In this document: in pieces, positions 27,463-34,960 of the stretch
Numbering within the stretch: the first letter of the stretch is position 1
How the letters are laid out: the number at the start of each line of letters is the position of its first letter
Source: Nocardia sp. BMG51109
GTDB taxonomy: Bacteria; Actinomycetota; Actinomycetes; Mycobacteriales; Mycobacteriaceae
Length of the DNA: 64,000 nucleotides
Assembly: GCF_000526215.1 (NCBI RefSeq)
Contig: NZ_JAFQ01000004.1
Coordinates: 2,480,001 to 2,544,000, forward strand
Direction of reading: 5' to 3'
Position numbers and translations under genes: made by a program
The notes under the pieces: model-generated
Database searches by the model: none
What the model saw: only the letters and a program-made list of their open reading frames with translations
Told to the model about the DNA's origin: nothing

Positions 27463-27793
27463 GCTGCCTCCGCCGGTTCGGTCGGCAGTGTTCTCGGCCC
27501 GGTCGGCAGTGTCTTCGGTTCGGTCGGCAGTGTCTTTGGCCCGGTCGGCAGTGTTCGCCGGGTCGCGCCCTGATCACACATGCCGTCTCCGCTCCCGTCG
27601 TCCGTGTCGCGTCCCGACCGCGCGCACAGCGAATCAGTTTCGCACAGCGGACGGGGCCGGATGCCGCCCGGTCGCGGGCGGTCCGGTGCCGACCGGTCGC
27701 CCGCCGATGACATGGCCCGCGCGGGTGGCCTATAGGGTGGTGCGGACTGCCAGTCGTCCGACCTAGTACCTAGTACCACTCTGGAGATGTGCC
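27463..27793. promoter_or_regulatory. Divergent intergenic region with tandem repeats between methyltransferase and glycosyltransferase
   Basis: A 331-bp non-coding stretch. It holds four 21-bp tandem repeats next to the methyltransferase start. Nearer the glycosyltransferase, an AT-richer stretch at about 27761-27783 contains the short direct repeat CCTAGTA CCTAGTA, a plausible promoter or operator location. Nothing else is apparent. Confidence 0.4.
27479..27562. repeat. Four tandem 21-bp repeats
   Basis: Units start at 27479, 27500, 27521 and 27542 and share CGGTCGGCAGTGT followed by a variable C/T-rich octamer. They lie 17 bp upstream of the methyltransferase start. The last copy is the most diverged. 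Confidence 0.85.
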
Positions 27794-29170
27794 GTGCCCG
27801 ATACCGGCCCCCGCGAGCCCGCTCCGGCCGCACGGGTCGCGGCAGCGATGATCACGCCCGGTGCGGCGGAGATCGCCGGCGGATTCGCGGATCTTTTTCC
27901 GGGTGGCAGCGGTCCCGGTCCGGTGCGTGAGGTGTTGCTGCTGTGCTGGCGGGACACCGGGCATCCGCAGGGCGGCGGCAGTGAGCGATACCTGGAGCAG
28001 GTCGGCGCGCACCTGGCCGCTCGCGGCGTGAAGGTGACGCTGCGGACCGCGCGCTATCGCGGCGCGGCGCGGCGGGAGTGGGTCGACGGCATCGATATCA
28101 GCCGTGCCGGTGGGCGTTTCACCGTGTATCCGCGCGCCCTGGTGGCGATGGTGTGCGGGCGGTTCGGGTTCGGACCGCTGCGCGGGGTGCGGCCGGATGC
28201 GGTGATCGATACCCAGAACGGCATGCCGTTCTTCGCCCGGGTCGCGACCCGGGCGCCCTCGGTCGTGCTCGTGCATCACGGCCATCGCGAGCAGTGGCCG
28301 GTGGCGGGGCGCCTGGTGGGCCGCGTCGGCTGGTGGATCGAGTCGTGGCTGTCGCCCCGCGCGCATCGGCGCAATCAGTACCTGACCGTGTCGCTGCCTT
28401 CGGCGGAGGAACTGGCCGCGCTGGGTGTGCGACGGGACCGGATCGCGGTGGTGCGCAACGGCGCCGAGCCGATACCGCGCCCGGCGCCGACCGGCTCGGC
28501 CCGGACCCGCACGGCCCACCCGAGCATCGTGGTGCTGTCCCGGCTGGTGCCGCACAAGCAGATCGAGGACGCGCTGGCCGCCACGGCCGCGCTGCGACCG
28601 CACCTGCCCGAGGTGCGGCTGGACGTGGTCGGCGACGGCTGGTGGTCGGAGAATCTCGAAGCCTGTGCGCGGCACCTCGGCATCGCGGACGCGGTCACCT
28701 TCCACGGGCATGTGGACGAGTGCCGCAAGCACGAATTGCTGTCCCGCGCTTGGGTGCACGTGCTGCCGTCCCGCAAGGAGGGCTGGGGGCTGGCGGTGAT
28801 CGAGGCCGCCCAGCACGGCGTCCCGACCGTCGGCTACCGGTCCTCCCGCGGGCTCACCGACTCCGTCGTCGACGGCGTCACCGGCATGCTGGTCGACGAT
28901 GCCGACCAGCTGTCGGAGGCGGTCGGCGAACTGCTCACCCGCACCGAGACCCGCACGGTCCTCGGGGAGAAGGCCCGCGCCCGCGCCCGCGAATTCTCCT
29001 GGGAGCAAACGGCGAACGGCGTCCTCGACGTCCTCACCGCCGCCGTGCGCGGGGAGTGCGTGTCGGGGCTGGTCGGCGGTCGCCCGTCGATCCGCGGTAA
29101 CGCTCAGGCGTCCGAGGAGCCGGGCGATACGACGAATATGCAGAACGGATGGCCCGCCGGATCCGCGTAG
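27794..29170 (+). CDS. GT4 family glycosyltransferase (Rv0225-like)
   Basis: A 458-residue GT-B fold enzyme transferring a sugar from a nucleotide donor to an envelope acceptor. The N-terminal acceptor domain has EVLLLCWRDTGHPQGGGSERYLEQVGAHL, a typical GT4 opening with the GGxE glycine loop. The C-terminal donor domain shows VVLSRLVPHKQIEDAL, LDVVGDGWW and the E-x7-E motif in SRKEGWGLAVIEAAQHGVPTV. Position and divergence from the methyltransferase match Rv0225. GTG 27794 is the first start in frame. Its 3' end overlaps the convergent VOC gene by 67 bp, so the last ~25 residues may be a recent extension. Donor and acceptor are unknown. Confidence 0.88.
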   Translation: MPDTGPREPAPAARVAAAMITPGAAEIAGGFADLFPGGSGPGPVREVLLLCWRDTGHPQGGGSERYLEQVGAHLAARGVKVTLRTARYRGAARREWVDGIDISRAGGRFTVYPRALVAMVCGRFGFGPLRGVRPDAVIDTQNGMPFFARVATRAPSVVLVHHGHREQWPVAGRLVGRVGWWIESWLSPRAHRRNQYLTVSLPSAEELAALGVRRDRIAVVRNGAEPIPRPAPTGSARTRTAHPSIVVLSRLVPHKQIEDALAATAALRPHLPEVRLDVVGDGWWSENLEACARHLGIADAVTFHGHVDECRKHELLSRAWVHVLPSRKEGWGLAVIEAAQHGVPTVGYRSSRGLTDSVVDGVTGMLVDDADQLSEAVGELLTRTETRTVLGEKARARAREFSWEQTANGVLDVLTAAVRGECVSGLVGGRPSIRGNAQASEEPGDTTNMQNGWPAGSA

Positions 29171-29541
29171 ACGTACAGCGGCTCGACCGGATCGTCGAAC
29201 CGGTCCAGCAGCAGGGTCGCGCCCAGCGCCAGCGCCCGTTCGTGCTGCACGATCAGCTCCCGGGTATCCGGGACGGTCAGGTCCAGGTGAAGTTGTTGCG
29301 GCACATCCGGTTCCGGCCAGCTCGCCCGCGGTAGCTCGGCGACCTGCTGGAAGGCCAGGCGGGCGTGCCCGGCAGGGTCGTCGAGCACGAGCCAGTCGGC
29401 GGTATCGGGCTCGCCGGCCGCGGGCGGTTCGTCTCCGGCACGGTATTCGTAGCCCAGCAGAAGGCGATAGAACTCGGCCAGGCCGCGCACATCGGTGGCG
29501 TCGAAGACCGTCGAACGCAGAGCGGGGAAGTTGTCGGCCAT
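29104..29541 (-). CDS. VOC (glyoxalase-like) family protein
   Basis: A 145-residue VOC-fold protein. The beta-alpha-beta-beta-beta repeats are visible in the first part (STVFDATDVRGLAEFYRLLLGYEY) and in the second (LHLDLTVPDTRELIVQHERALALGATLL), ending in YVYADPAGHPFCIF, where the Glu metal ligand of classical glyoxalases is replaced by Cys. VOC proteins include glyoxalases, dioxygenases and antibiotic-binding proteins; the substrate is unknown. ATG 29541 is preferred to one six codons earlier because it begins the fold. Convergent overlap of 67 bp with the glycosyltransferase gene. A decayed copy of its 5' part lies 378 bp upstream. Confidence 0.82.
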   Translation of the reverse strand: MADNFPALRSTVFDATDVRGLAEFYRLLLGYEYRAGDEPPAAGEPDTADWLVLDDPAGHARLAFQQVAELPRASWPEPDVPQQLHLDLTVPDTRELIVQHERALALGATLLLDRFDDPVEPLYVYADPAGHPFCIFVVSPGSSDA

Positions 29542-29760
29542 GCGGCCATCATGTCGCACGCACGCGCTGCCGGGTCACTCCCCGCTGTGCTCCGCCGTGT
29601 CGGGTGGTCCCGGGATGCGGTGTCCCGTGGAGGCGGAGGCGACGGTGTGTTTCGGTGTGGTGCAGGCGATTGCGCGCCAGTGCTGGGGGTTGGCGCTGAT
29701 CGACGATGCGGTGTCGGCGCACGAGTGCTCGGATCCGAAATGCCCGCTGCCGTCGACGGT

Positions 29761-29895
29761 GAGCACGAGCCGATCGGCGGTATCCGGCTCGCCGAGCCCG
29801 GGCGGTTCGTCTCCGGCGCGGTATTCGTAGCCCAGCAGGAGGCGATAGAACTCGGCCGGGCCGCGTACATCGGTGGCGTCGAAGACTGTAGGACG
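29761..29895 (-). pseudogene. Partial duplicate of the VOC gene 5' region
   Basis: This 135-bp stretch aligns with 29383-29517 at a constant offset of 378 bp with few mismatches. It encodes the same opening, FDATDVRGPAEFYRLLLGYEY, then diverges. There is no start codon in context and no remaining 3' part, so it is a gene fragment left by a local duplication. Confidence 0.85.
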
Positions 29896-30021
29896 GCGCC
29901 GAACGTGGTGGGCCGGGGCTCGGCGGCGGCCGGCGACAGTGCTGTGGACGGGGTCGGCAGTCCCCGGGGCGCTGCCCTCGTGTGTCGGTAGCGCATGTGA
30001 TGGTGCCGCCTCTCCGTTCGC

Positions 30022-30095
30022 GCCGCTGCCGGAGGTGATGGGTGAGAAGTGTTGTCGCGCCGGTGAAGAGCAACGGGGTCCACGGCAGGTGTGGG
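30022..30095 (-). pseudogene. Decayed copy of the 3' end of the Rv0226c-like gene
   Basis: On the minus strand this region can be read as LPWTPLLFTGATTLLTHHLRQRR, which matches the last membrane helix and basic tail of the adjacent gene, ILWALLLFAAPAALLTRRLRQRT (30175-30290). DNA identity is moderate by eye. Together with 29761-29895 it shows that both flanks of this interval were duplicated and have since decayed. Confidence 0.5.
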
Positions 30096-30162
30096 GCGTT
30101 ACCAGGTGTTGGTGCACAGGGCTGCCCGGAGTACGCCGGAGTACGTATGTGCCGGCGGGGAA

Positions 30163-31986
30163 CTACCGGGCGGTCGTGGGTTCGCCGGCCGCGGTTCGCT
30201 GTCGGAGGCGGCGGGTGAGTAGGGCTGCCGGGGCGGCGAACAGGAGCAGTGCCCACAGGATGTGGGCGGCGATGGCGGTGTGCCGGTGGCGGGTGTGGGA
30301 GTCCGGGCGGAGGTCGGTGGCGCCCGGGACGCGGTACAGGGCCAGGTCGTCGTCGGAATAGACCGGGTCCAGCTGGGCCAGTGTGGTTTTCGAATCGCCG
30401 AGGGGGCCGGGGGTGGTTCGTTCGACCAGCACCCAGCCGATGCCCCGGGCCGCGAGGTCCGGTGCGCCGGCGCCGCTCAGCAGCAGGTGTTCGGCGGTGC
30501 GGGCGCGGGCGCCCTCGCCGGAGACCGTGCGGCCGCGGACCGGGAGTTCGCCGGTCTGCAGGACGTCCCTGGGCAGCATTCGGGGTGCGGGGTCGAGCAC
30601 CGGTGCGCGGCCGCTGTACGGGAACTTGCGGAACATTCCGGCGGGCAGGACCGCGACGTCGCCCGGGGCGGTGATTCGCGCCGCGACGTGCTGCCAGCCG
30701 GACGGGTAGTGCACCGGCCGCAACGCGCCACCGACGCCCCACATCAGGTCGGGCAGCGTCAGTATCAGCGCGGCGATGAAAAACGTTGCGGTCAGGGGCG
30801 TTCCGACGGAGCCGCCGCGGCTCCGGCCCGCCTCGGCCACGGTTCGGCAGCCGGCCGCGGCGCACACCGCGAAGCCGGGCATCGCCAGCGCGACGTATTT
30901 CTGTGTGTCCCTGAGCAATCCGGCGCCGGGAATCCTGGTGACGAGGTATTCCCCGATGTGCACGCCCCACCCCGTCGCGCCCAGGGCGGGCAGCACGATC
31001 GCCGCGGCGGCCACCGCGAGCAGCGCCCGGCGGGTGTGGCGGGTCGCGGGATCACCGGCCGCGAGGGCGTTCCGGGCACCGACCGCGACCAGGACGAGCA
31101 GTACCGCCGTCGCCGCCAATGCGAAAAGCGTGGTGCGCGAGGCGGGTACGGCATCCGAGTTCCAGATCCCGCCCAGGCCCGCGAGGCTGCCCAGCGTGGC
31201 CAGGCCCGGCTCGGCGCGCGCCGCGAACGCCGCGATCCCCGCCGGATCCGACGGCTCCGCCCCGGCGCCGGACAGCGCGGTCGCGGTCAGCCACGGCGCC
31301 GAGGCGGCGCACCACAGTGCCAGCGTCCAGGGGATGTTCCGCCGACCGGCCACCGTCAGCGCCACGCACCCCGCCAGCAGGGCGCCGGTCGGGGTCAGCC
31401 CCGCGACGGCCAGGCATCCGGCGAGTATTGCCCAGTCGGCCACGGTATTTCGGGCGCGCAGGGTATTTCGGGGGGCGACGGCATTTCCGGGGGCAGCGGT
31501 ATTTCGGGATGAGGCGCGGATGCGCTGTGCGGCCAGCACCGTCCAGGGCAGCGCGGCGTATCCGGTGAGCAGGCTCCAATGCCCCTGCAGCAGTCGCTCG
31601 GCCACGTACGGGTTCCATACGGCCACGGTGGCCGCCACCAGCTGCGGTCCGGTTGACGCGCGCAGCATCCGGCGCGCGAGCACCGCCGCGCCCCATCCGG
31701 CCGCCCACAGGGCCGCGACCAGGATCGCCTTCACGACGAGGCCGCCGTCGACAACCGCCGACAGCACGGCCAGCAGGGCGTCCTGCGGCACCGCGCGCGG
31801 CGCGGCATCCCCCAGGCCGAGTGCCGAATCGGTGAGATAGGACCGCGGCGTACTCACCGCGTCCCGCAGCAGCAGATACCCCGATCCGAGCAGCGGCCCG
31901 ACGATGAGCAGCGCCAGCGCGAGGCTGTAGGCGGCAGGGACGAAGGGGCGCCACCGCCCGCTCGACACCCGGCCACCCTCGGTCAC
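30163..31986 (-). CDS. Polytopic membrane protein, GT-C-like (Rv0226c-like)
   Basis: A 607-residue integral membrane protein with about 12 hydrophobic segments. It has a short loop with WNPYVAERLLQGHWSLLTGYAALPW (about 118-142), typical of arabinofuranosyl/mannosyl GT-C-like proteins of mycolata. A larger extracytoplasmic C-terminal portion (about 430-560) contains LPRDVLQTGELPVRGRTVSGEG. I infer a lipid-linked sugar transfer or transport role, consistent with its place in the Rv0224c-Rv0228 block; no activity is known. GTG 31986 is used because a GTAGGGTGG stretch precedes it. A small Asn/Thr/Arg repeat (NTxxPGN, NTLRARNT) lies in a cytoplasmic loop at about 152-175. Confidence 0.8.
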   Translation of the reverse strand: MTEGGRVSSGRWRPFVPAAYSLALALLIVGPLLGSGYLLLRDAVSTPRSYLTDSALGLGDAAPRAVPQDALLAVLSAVVDGGLVVKAILVAALWAAGWGAAVLARRMLRASTGPQLVAATVAVWNPYVAERLLQGHWSLLTGYAALPWTVLAAQRIRASSRNTAAPGNAVAPRNTLRARNTVADWAILAGCLAVAGLTPTGALLAGCVALTVAGRRNIPWTLALWCAASAPWLTATALSGAGAEPSDPAGIAAFAARAEPGLATLGSLAGLGGIWNSDAVPASRTTLFALAATAVLLVLVAVGARNALAAGDPATRHTRRALLAVAAAAIVLPALGATGWGVHIGEYLVTRIPGAGLLRDTQKYVALAMPGFAVCAAAGCRTVAEAGRSRGGSVGTPLTATFFIAALILTLPDLMWGVGGALRPVHYPSGWQHVAARITAPGDVAVLPAGMFRKFPYSGRAPVLDPAPRMLPRDVLQTGELPVRGRTVSGEGARARTAEHLLLSGAGAPDLAARGIGWVLVERTTPGPLGDSKTTLAQLDPVYSDDDLALYRVPGATDLRPDSHTRHRHTAIAAHILWALLLFAAPAALLTRRLRQRTAAGEPTTAR

Positions 31987-32100
31987 GGTCAGCCACCCTA
32001 CGTGCCGGGTGTGCGGTACCGGCGAGTCGGTCGCGCGGCGGTCGCGCCGGTCCGGCGGCGCCACCCGCAGCGGTGATCCGATCGCGTGTCCGTGGTCGGG

Positions 32101-32190
32101 CGCGTTGATGCTCGGCGCGTCGATGGTCCCCGGCATTCCCGGTCCGGTGCCGGTGCGCGACCGTCCGCCGCGCCGGACGTTCCTCGTCCT
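32101..32190 (+). pseudogene. Fragment homologous to the 43327-43785 gene
   Basis: 79 of 90 bases match 43491-43580 without gaps. Both read ALMLGxxMVxGxPGPVxVRDRPPRRTFLV, but the surrounding sequence here has no matching start, 3' part or frame support. It lies in the 260-bp gap between two divergent genes, so it is a relic of a second, decayed copy. Confidence 0.8.
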
Positions 32191-32246
32191 CGCGGTATCT
32201 GCCAGGCCGGATGCCGGGGCGCGCCGGTGGGTGGCAGCATGACGGG

Positions 32247-33482
32247 ATGCCCGCCCTACCTCGTCTGCCCGTCGTCGCGGATCTGACGCTGGTGACGGCC
32301 GGGGCGATGACCGCGAATGTGGCCGGATACCTGCTGCAACTGCTGGCGGGGCGGTGGCTCGGGGTGGCCGGGTACGGCGAGTTCGCGAGCCTGCTCGCAG
32401 TGCAGCTGTTGTGCGCGGTCCCGGCGCTGGCGCTGCAGAACGTGGTGGCCCGCGAACTGGTGCGGGGCGCGCCGGTGGCGGTCGTGCGGCGGCTGGGGTG
32501 GCGGTGCGCCGGGATCGTCGCGGTCGTCGCGGTCGTCCTCGTGCCCGTGGTCGCGGTGATATTGCAGGCGAACTGGGCGGCGGCGGCCGGTGCGCTCGCG
32601 GCCGCTCCCGTACTGGTGCTGGTGTCGGGAGAGCAGGGGGTGCTGCAGGGCGAACGCCGATTCCGTTCGCTGGCAACGGTTCTGGGTGGTGTCGGCATAG
32701 CCCGGGTTACTCCGGCGGTGGTCGTGCTGGCTCTGGGCGGAGGTTCGGCCGCCGCGCTGTGGAGCACCGCGGCAGGTCTGTCGGCCGCCGCGTTGGGGGC
32801 GCGCGCCGCCCGCGAGAACGCCGGTACCGCACCGGGTTCCGGCTCGTTTCCGGCGCCCGGCGTGCCGGCGGTGTTGCGGGCGGCGCAGGTGCAGGCGGCA
32901 CTGATGGCGCTGTCGTCGGCCGACCTGATCGTGGCCCGGATCGTGCTGGACGACGCCGATGCCAGCCGGTACGCGCTCGGTGCGATCGCCACCAAGATCG
33001 CGTTCTGGCTGCCGCAGGCAGTGGGAGTCGTGCTGTATCCGCGGATGGCGCAGCCCCGGCATTCCGCCCGCGCCGTTCGCGATGCGCTCGGAGTGCTGTC
33101 GGCGATCGGGGTGGCCGCCGTCGTGGGCGCGGCCGTCTGCGCCCCGTTGGCACCGCTGTTCGCCGGCGCCGACTATGCCCCGATCCAAGGGTGGCTGTGG
33201 CTGTTCGCGCTCGACGGCGCCCTGCTGGCCTTGTTGCAGGGCGCGCTGCTGTCCGCGATCGCGGTGGACCGCACCGCGCTCGCCGCCCTCACCTGGGCGG
33301 GCCTCGCCGCCGAGGTGGGCATCATGCTGCTGTTCGCCCGCTCGCTGCCCGCGCTGCTCGGCACGGCGACGGCCTGCGCCGCGCTCGTCACCGCCGGGAT
33401 CGTCGGGGTGATCCTCGGCTCCGCCCGTCCGCTCGCCCGCGCGGGCACGCCGGACTCCCGGGCTCGGCAGGAACTGCTCTAG
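32247..33482 (+). CDS. Oligosaccharide flippase family membrane protein (Rv3630-like)
   Basis: A 411-residue membrane protein with about 12 hydrophobic segments, from LTLVTAGAMTANVAGYLLQLLAG at the N-terminus to ALVTAGIVGVILGSARPL at the end. This pattern, with GRWLGVAGYGEFASLLAVQLL after the first segment, is typical of polysaccharide-biosynthesis/MOP-type flippases. I think of Rv3630, which is encoded beside envelope glycosyltransferases. The likely job is moving a lipid-linked sugar across the inner membrane. ATG 32247 is preferred over an in-frame GTG/ATG stretch from 32211. It is divergent from the Rv0226c-like gene and convergent with the DUF3068 gene. Confidence 0.82.
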   Translation: MPALPRLPVVADLTLVTAGAMTANVAGYLLQLLAGRWLGVAGYGEFASLLAVQLLCAVPALALQNVVARELVRGAPVAVVRRLGWRCAGIVAVVAVVLVPVVAVILQANWAAAAGALAAAPVLVLVSGEQGVLQGERRFRSLATVLGGVGIARVTPAVVVLALGGGSAAALWSTAAGLSAAALGARAARENAGTAPGSGSFPAPGVPAVLRAAQVQAALMALSSADLIVARIVLDDADASRYALGAIATKIAFWLPQAVGVVLYPRMAQPRHSARAVRDALGVLSAIGVAAVVGAAVCAPLAPLFAGADYAPIQGWLWLFALDGALLALLQGALLSAIAVDRTALAALTWAGLAAEVGIMLLFARSLPALLGTATACAALVTAGIVGVILGSARPLARAGTPDSRARQELL

Positions 33483-33609
33483 CGCCTGAAATTCCCGAGC
33501 GGCCCGATGATCGTCGGTACGTGCCGACCGGGGAACGCGGAGACGCCCGGTGGCCGCCTCGGACAGCGCTGCGGGCTCGGCCAGCTTCCCCGACAACGCA
33601 CAGGTCCCG

Positions 33610-33651
33610 AAAACGCCAGTGGCTCCCCGGCATTCGCGCCGGGGAGCCACT
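33610..33651 (-). terminator. Terminator of the DUF3068 gene
   Basis: A 13-bp perfect stem, AGTGGCTCCCCGG (33618-33630) with CCGGGGAGCCACT (33639-33651), sits 12 bp after the minus-strand stop and is followed on that strand by GGCGTTTT. It probably also stops transcription coming from the flippase gene. Confidence 0.85.
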
Positions 33652-33663
33652 CGGTGAGTAGAC

Positions 33664-34782
33664 CTACTTGTTGTCGCCGAGATTGATCTGCTGGGTCGGA
33701 GAGTCGTCCCCGGTCGGCTGCTCGCTCGGGTTACGCCGCTGGACGAGAGTGGGGCCCGATCCGCCGCCGCGCAGGCCCATCAGCAGGCCGATGATCAGGG
33801 CGACGACGCCGACGACGCCGAATACGATCGGCAGCACCCGGCTGTAGAGCGAGATCTCGTCCATGTACTTCTTGGCCTCGGCGATCTGCGAGGTCACCGT
33901 GTTGTCGTCGAACTCCAGTGTCGACTTCAGCGCCGTCACCTCGGGCTTGGCCCCGTCGCGCGAGTAGTACATGTGCAGCTGCTCGGACCCCTTGATGATC
34001 GTGCCGGTCTCCGGCTCGACCCAGACGTCGCGGGTGTTGGAGTAGTAGCGGTCCATCGTGACGGTGGCGTCGCCGCCGTCCACGCCCCACTTGGCCGCCG
34101 GCAGCGCGACCCGGTTGGTGGGCGAGTTGGTCACCTTCGCCAGATCCGTGGGCGGGATCTGCTGCTGGAAGTGGTAGACCTTCAGGTCGTTGATCTCGGA
34201 CTCCTCGACGAAGTTCATGTCGAAGGTCTGGCGCGCGTTGATATCGAAGTAGGGGTAGGTCTGCTGCTCGGTGCCGATCGGGAACCGGTACTGCAGTCCG
34301 TCGTGCTGCACCGGCTCGGCGACGCTCTCGCCCTTGCTGTTCACCGACGACGCGATGGAACCGTTGGGATCGGCGCCGACCGGCATGCCGTCCTTGCGGT
34401 CGATGGTGACCCGGTCGATGGTGGCGCTGAGCAGCCCCGTCTCGCCCTGCTTATCGATGTTGCGGATCGTCTGACCGGCCTGCAGCGTCATCTCACTCTT
34501 GTCGGACGGATCCTCGACGGTGAGGAAGCGCTGCGATAGCAGGCGTACGTTCCGGTCCACCTTCGCGGGCCCGTCACCGGAGGTGAGGGTGCTGGAATCC
34601 AGCACCTCGCTGGGCGCGTCCGTGCGATTCTTCGCGATGGTGGTGATCTCGAGGTCGAGAGGAGTCTTGGCCAGCTGGCCGACGGCGTACGTTGGTATCA
34701 GCAGCGCTGCCACGATCAGCAGCGCGCCGAGTCCCACGAGCAGGCAGGCCACCGTCCTCTTGGTTCCGGCACTGAGTGCCAT
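33664..34782 (-). CDS. DUF3068 / PorA-like membrane protein (Rv0227c-like)
   Basis: A 372-residue protein with an N-terminal membrane anchor (about 11-33, ACLLVGLGALLIVAALLIP), a large extracytoplasmic beta-rich domain (about 35-315), and a second membrane helix near the C-terminus (about 318-343), followed by a polar Gln/Pro-rich tail. This is the DUF3068 family, which includes Rv0227c. ATG 34782 is chosen because AGGAGAG lies 8 bases upstream of it; an ATG at 34800 is part of that leader. It is divergent from tmaT across 178 bp, as in M. tuberculosis. The role is in envelope biology but unproven to my knowledge. Confidence 0.86.
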   Translation of the reverse strand: MALSAGTKRTVACLLVGLGALLIVAALLIPTYAVGQLAKTPLDLEITTIAKNRTDAPSEVLDSSTLTSGDGPAKVDRNVRLLSQRFLTVEDPSDKSEMTLQAGQTIRNIDKQGETGLLSATIDRVTIDRKDGMPVGADPNGSIASSVNSKGESVAEPVQHDGLQYRFPIGTEQQTYPYFDINARQTFDMNFVEESEINDLKVYHFQQQIPPTDLAKVTNSPTNRVALPAAKWGVDGGDATVTMDRYYSNTRDVWVEPETGTIIKGSEQLHMYYSRDGAKPEVTALKSTLEFDDNTVTSQIAEAKKYMDEISLYSRVLPIVFGVVGVVALIIGLLMGLRGGGSGPTLVQRRNPSEQPTGDDSPTQQINLGDNK

Positions 34783-34960
34783 GCAAACTCTCCTCGTCAT
34801 CGAACAGGACGCTCCGGGGGAACGCTGCGGACAAGGGGGCAGCGTTCGTGAGCCCTGACACTAACAGTCCGGTCCGTCCGCATGCCGAGCTGAGGCCGGA
34901 AATACCGGAATCCCCGACGGGAACGCCGCCGTAGCATCGGAGACGGCAGACTGGAGCCCG

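Larger units (their letters stand above)
29542..30162. other. Intergenic interval of decayed gene copies
   Basis: About 620 bp between the VOC gene and the Rv0226c-like gene. It contains the two relics listed separately (VOC 5' copy at 29761-29895 and the Rv0226c-like 3' copy near 30022-30095). The remaining ~200 bp nearest the VOC gene (29560-29760) has no recognisable origin and no intact gene on either strand. Confidence 0.6.

Noticed and set aside
30022..30095. An independent gene related to Rv0226c
   Set aside because: Only the last helix and tail are recognisable, so it is treated as a decayed fragment.
29549..30970. A 473-codon open frame spanning the relic interval
   Set aside because: It runs through the Rv0226c-like gene in a shadow frame and through decayed duplicates; it has no domain and no start context.
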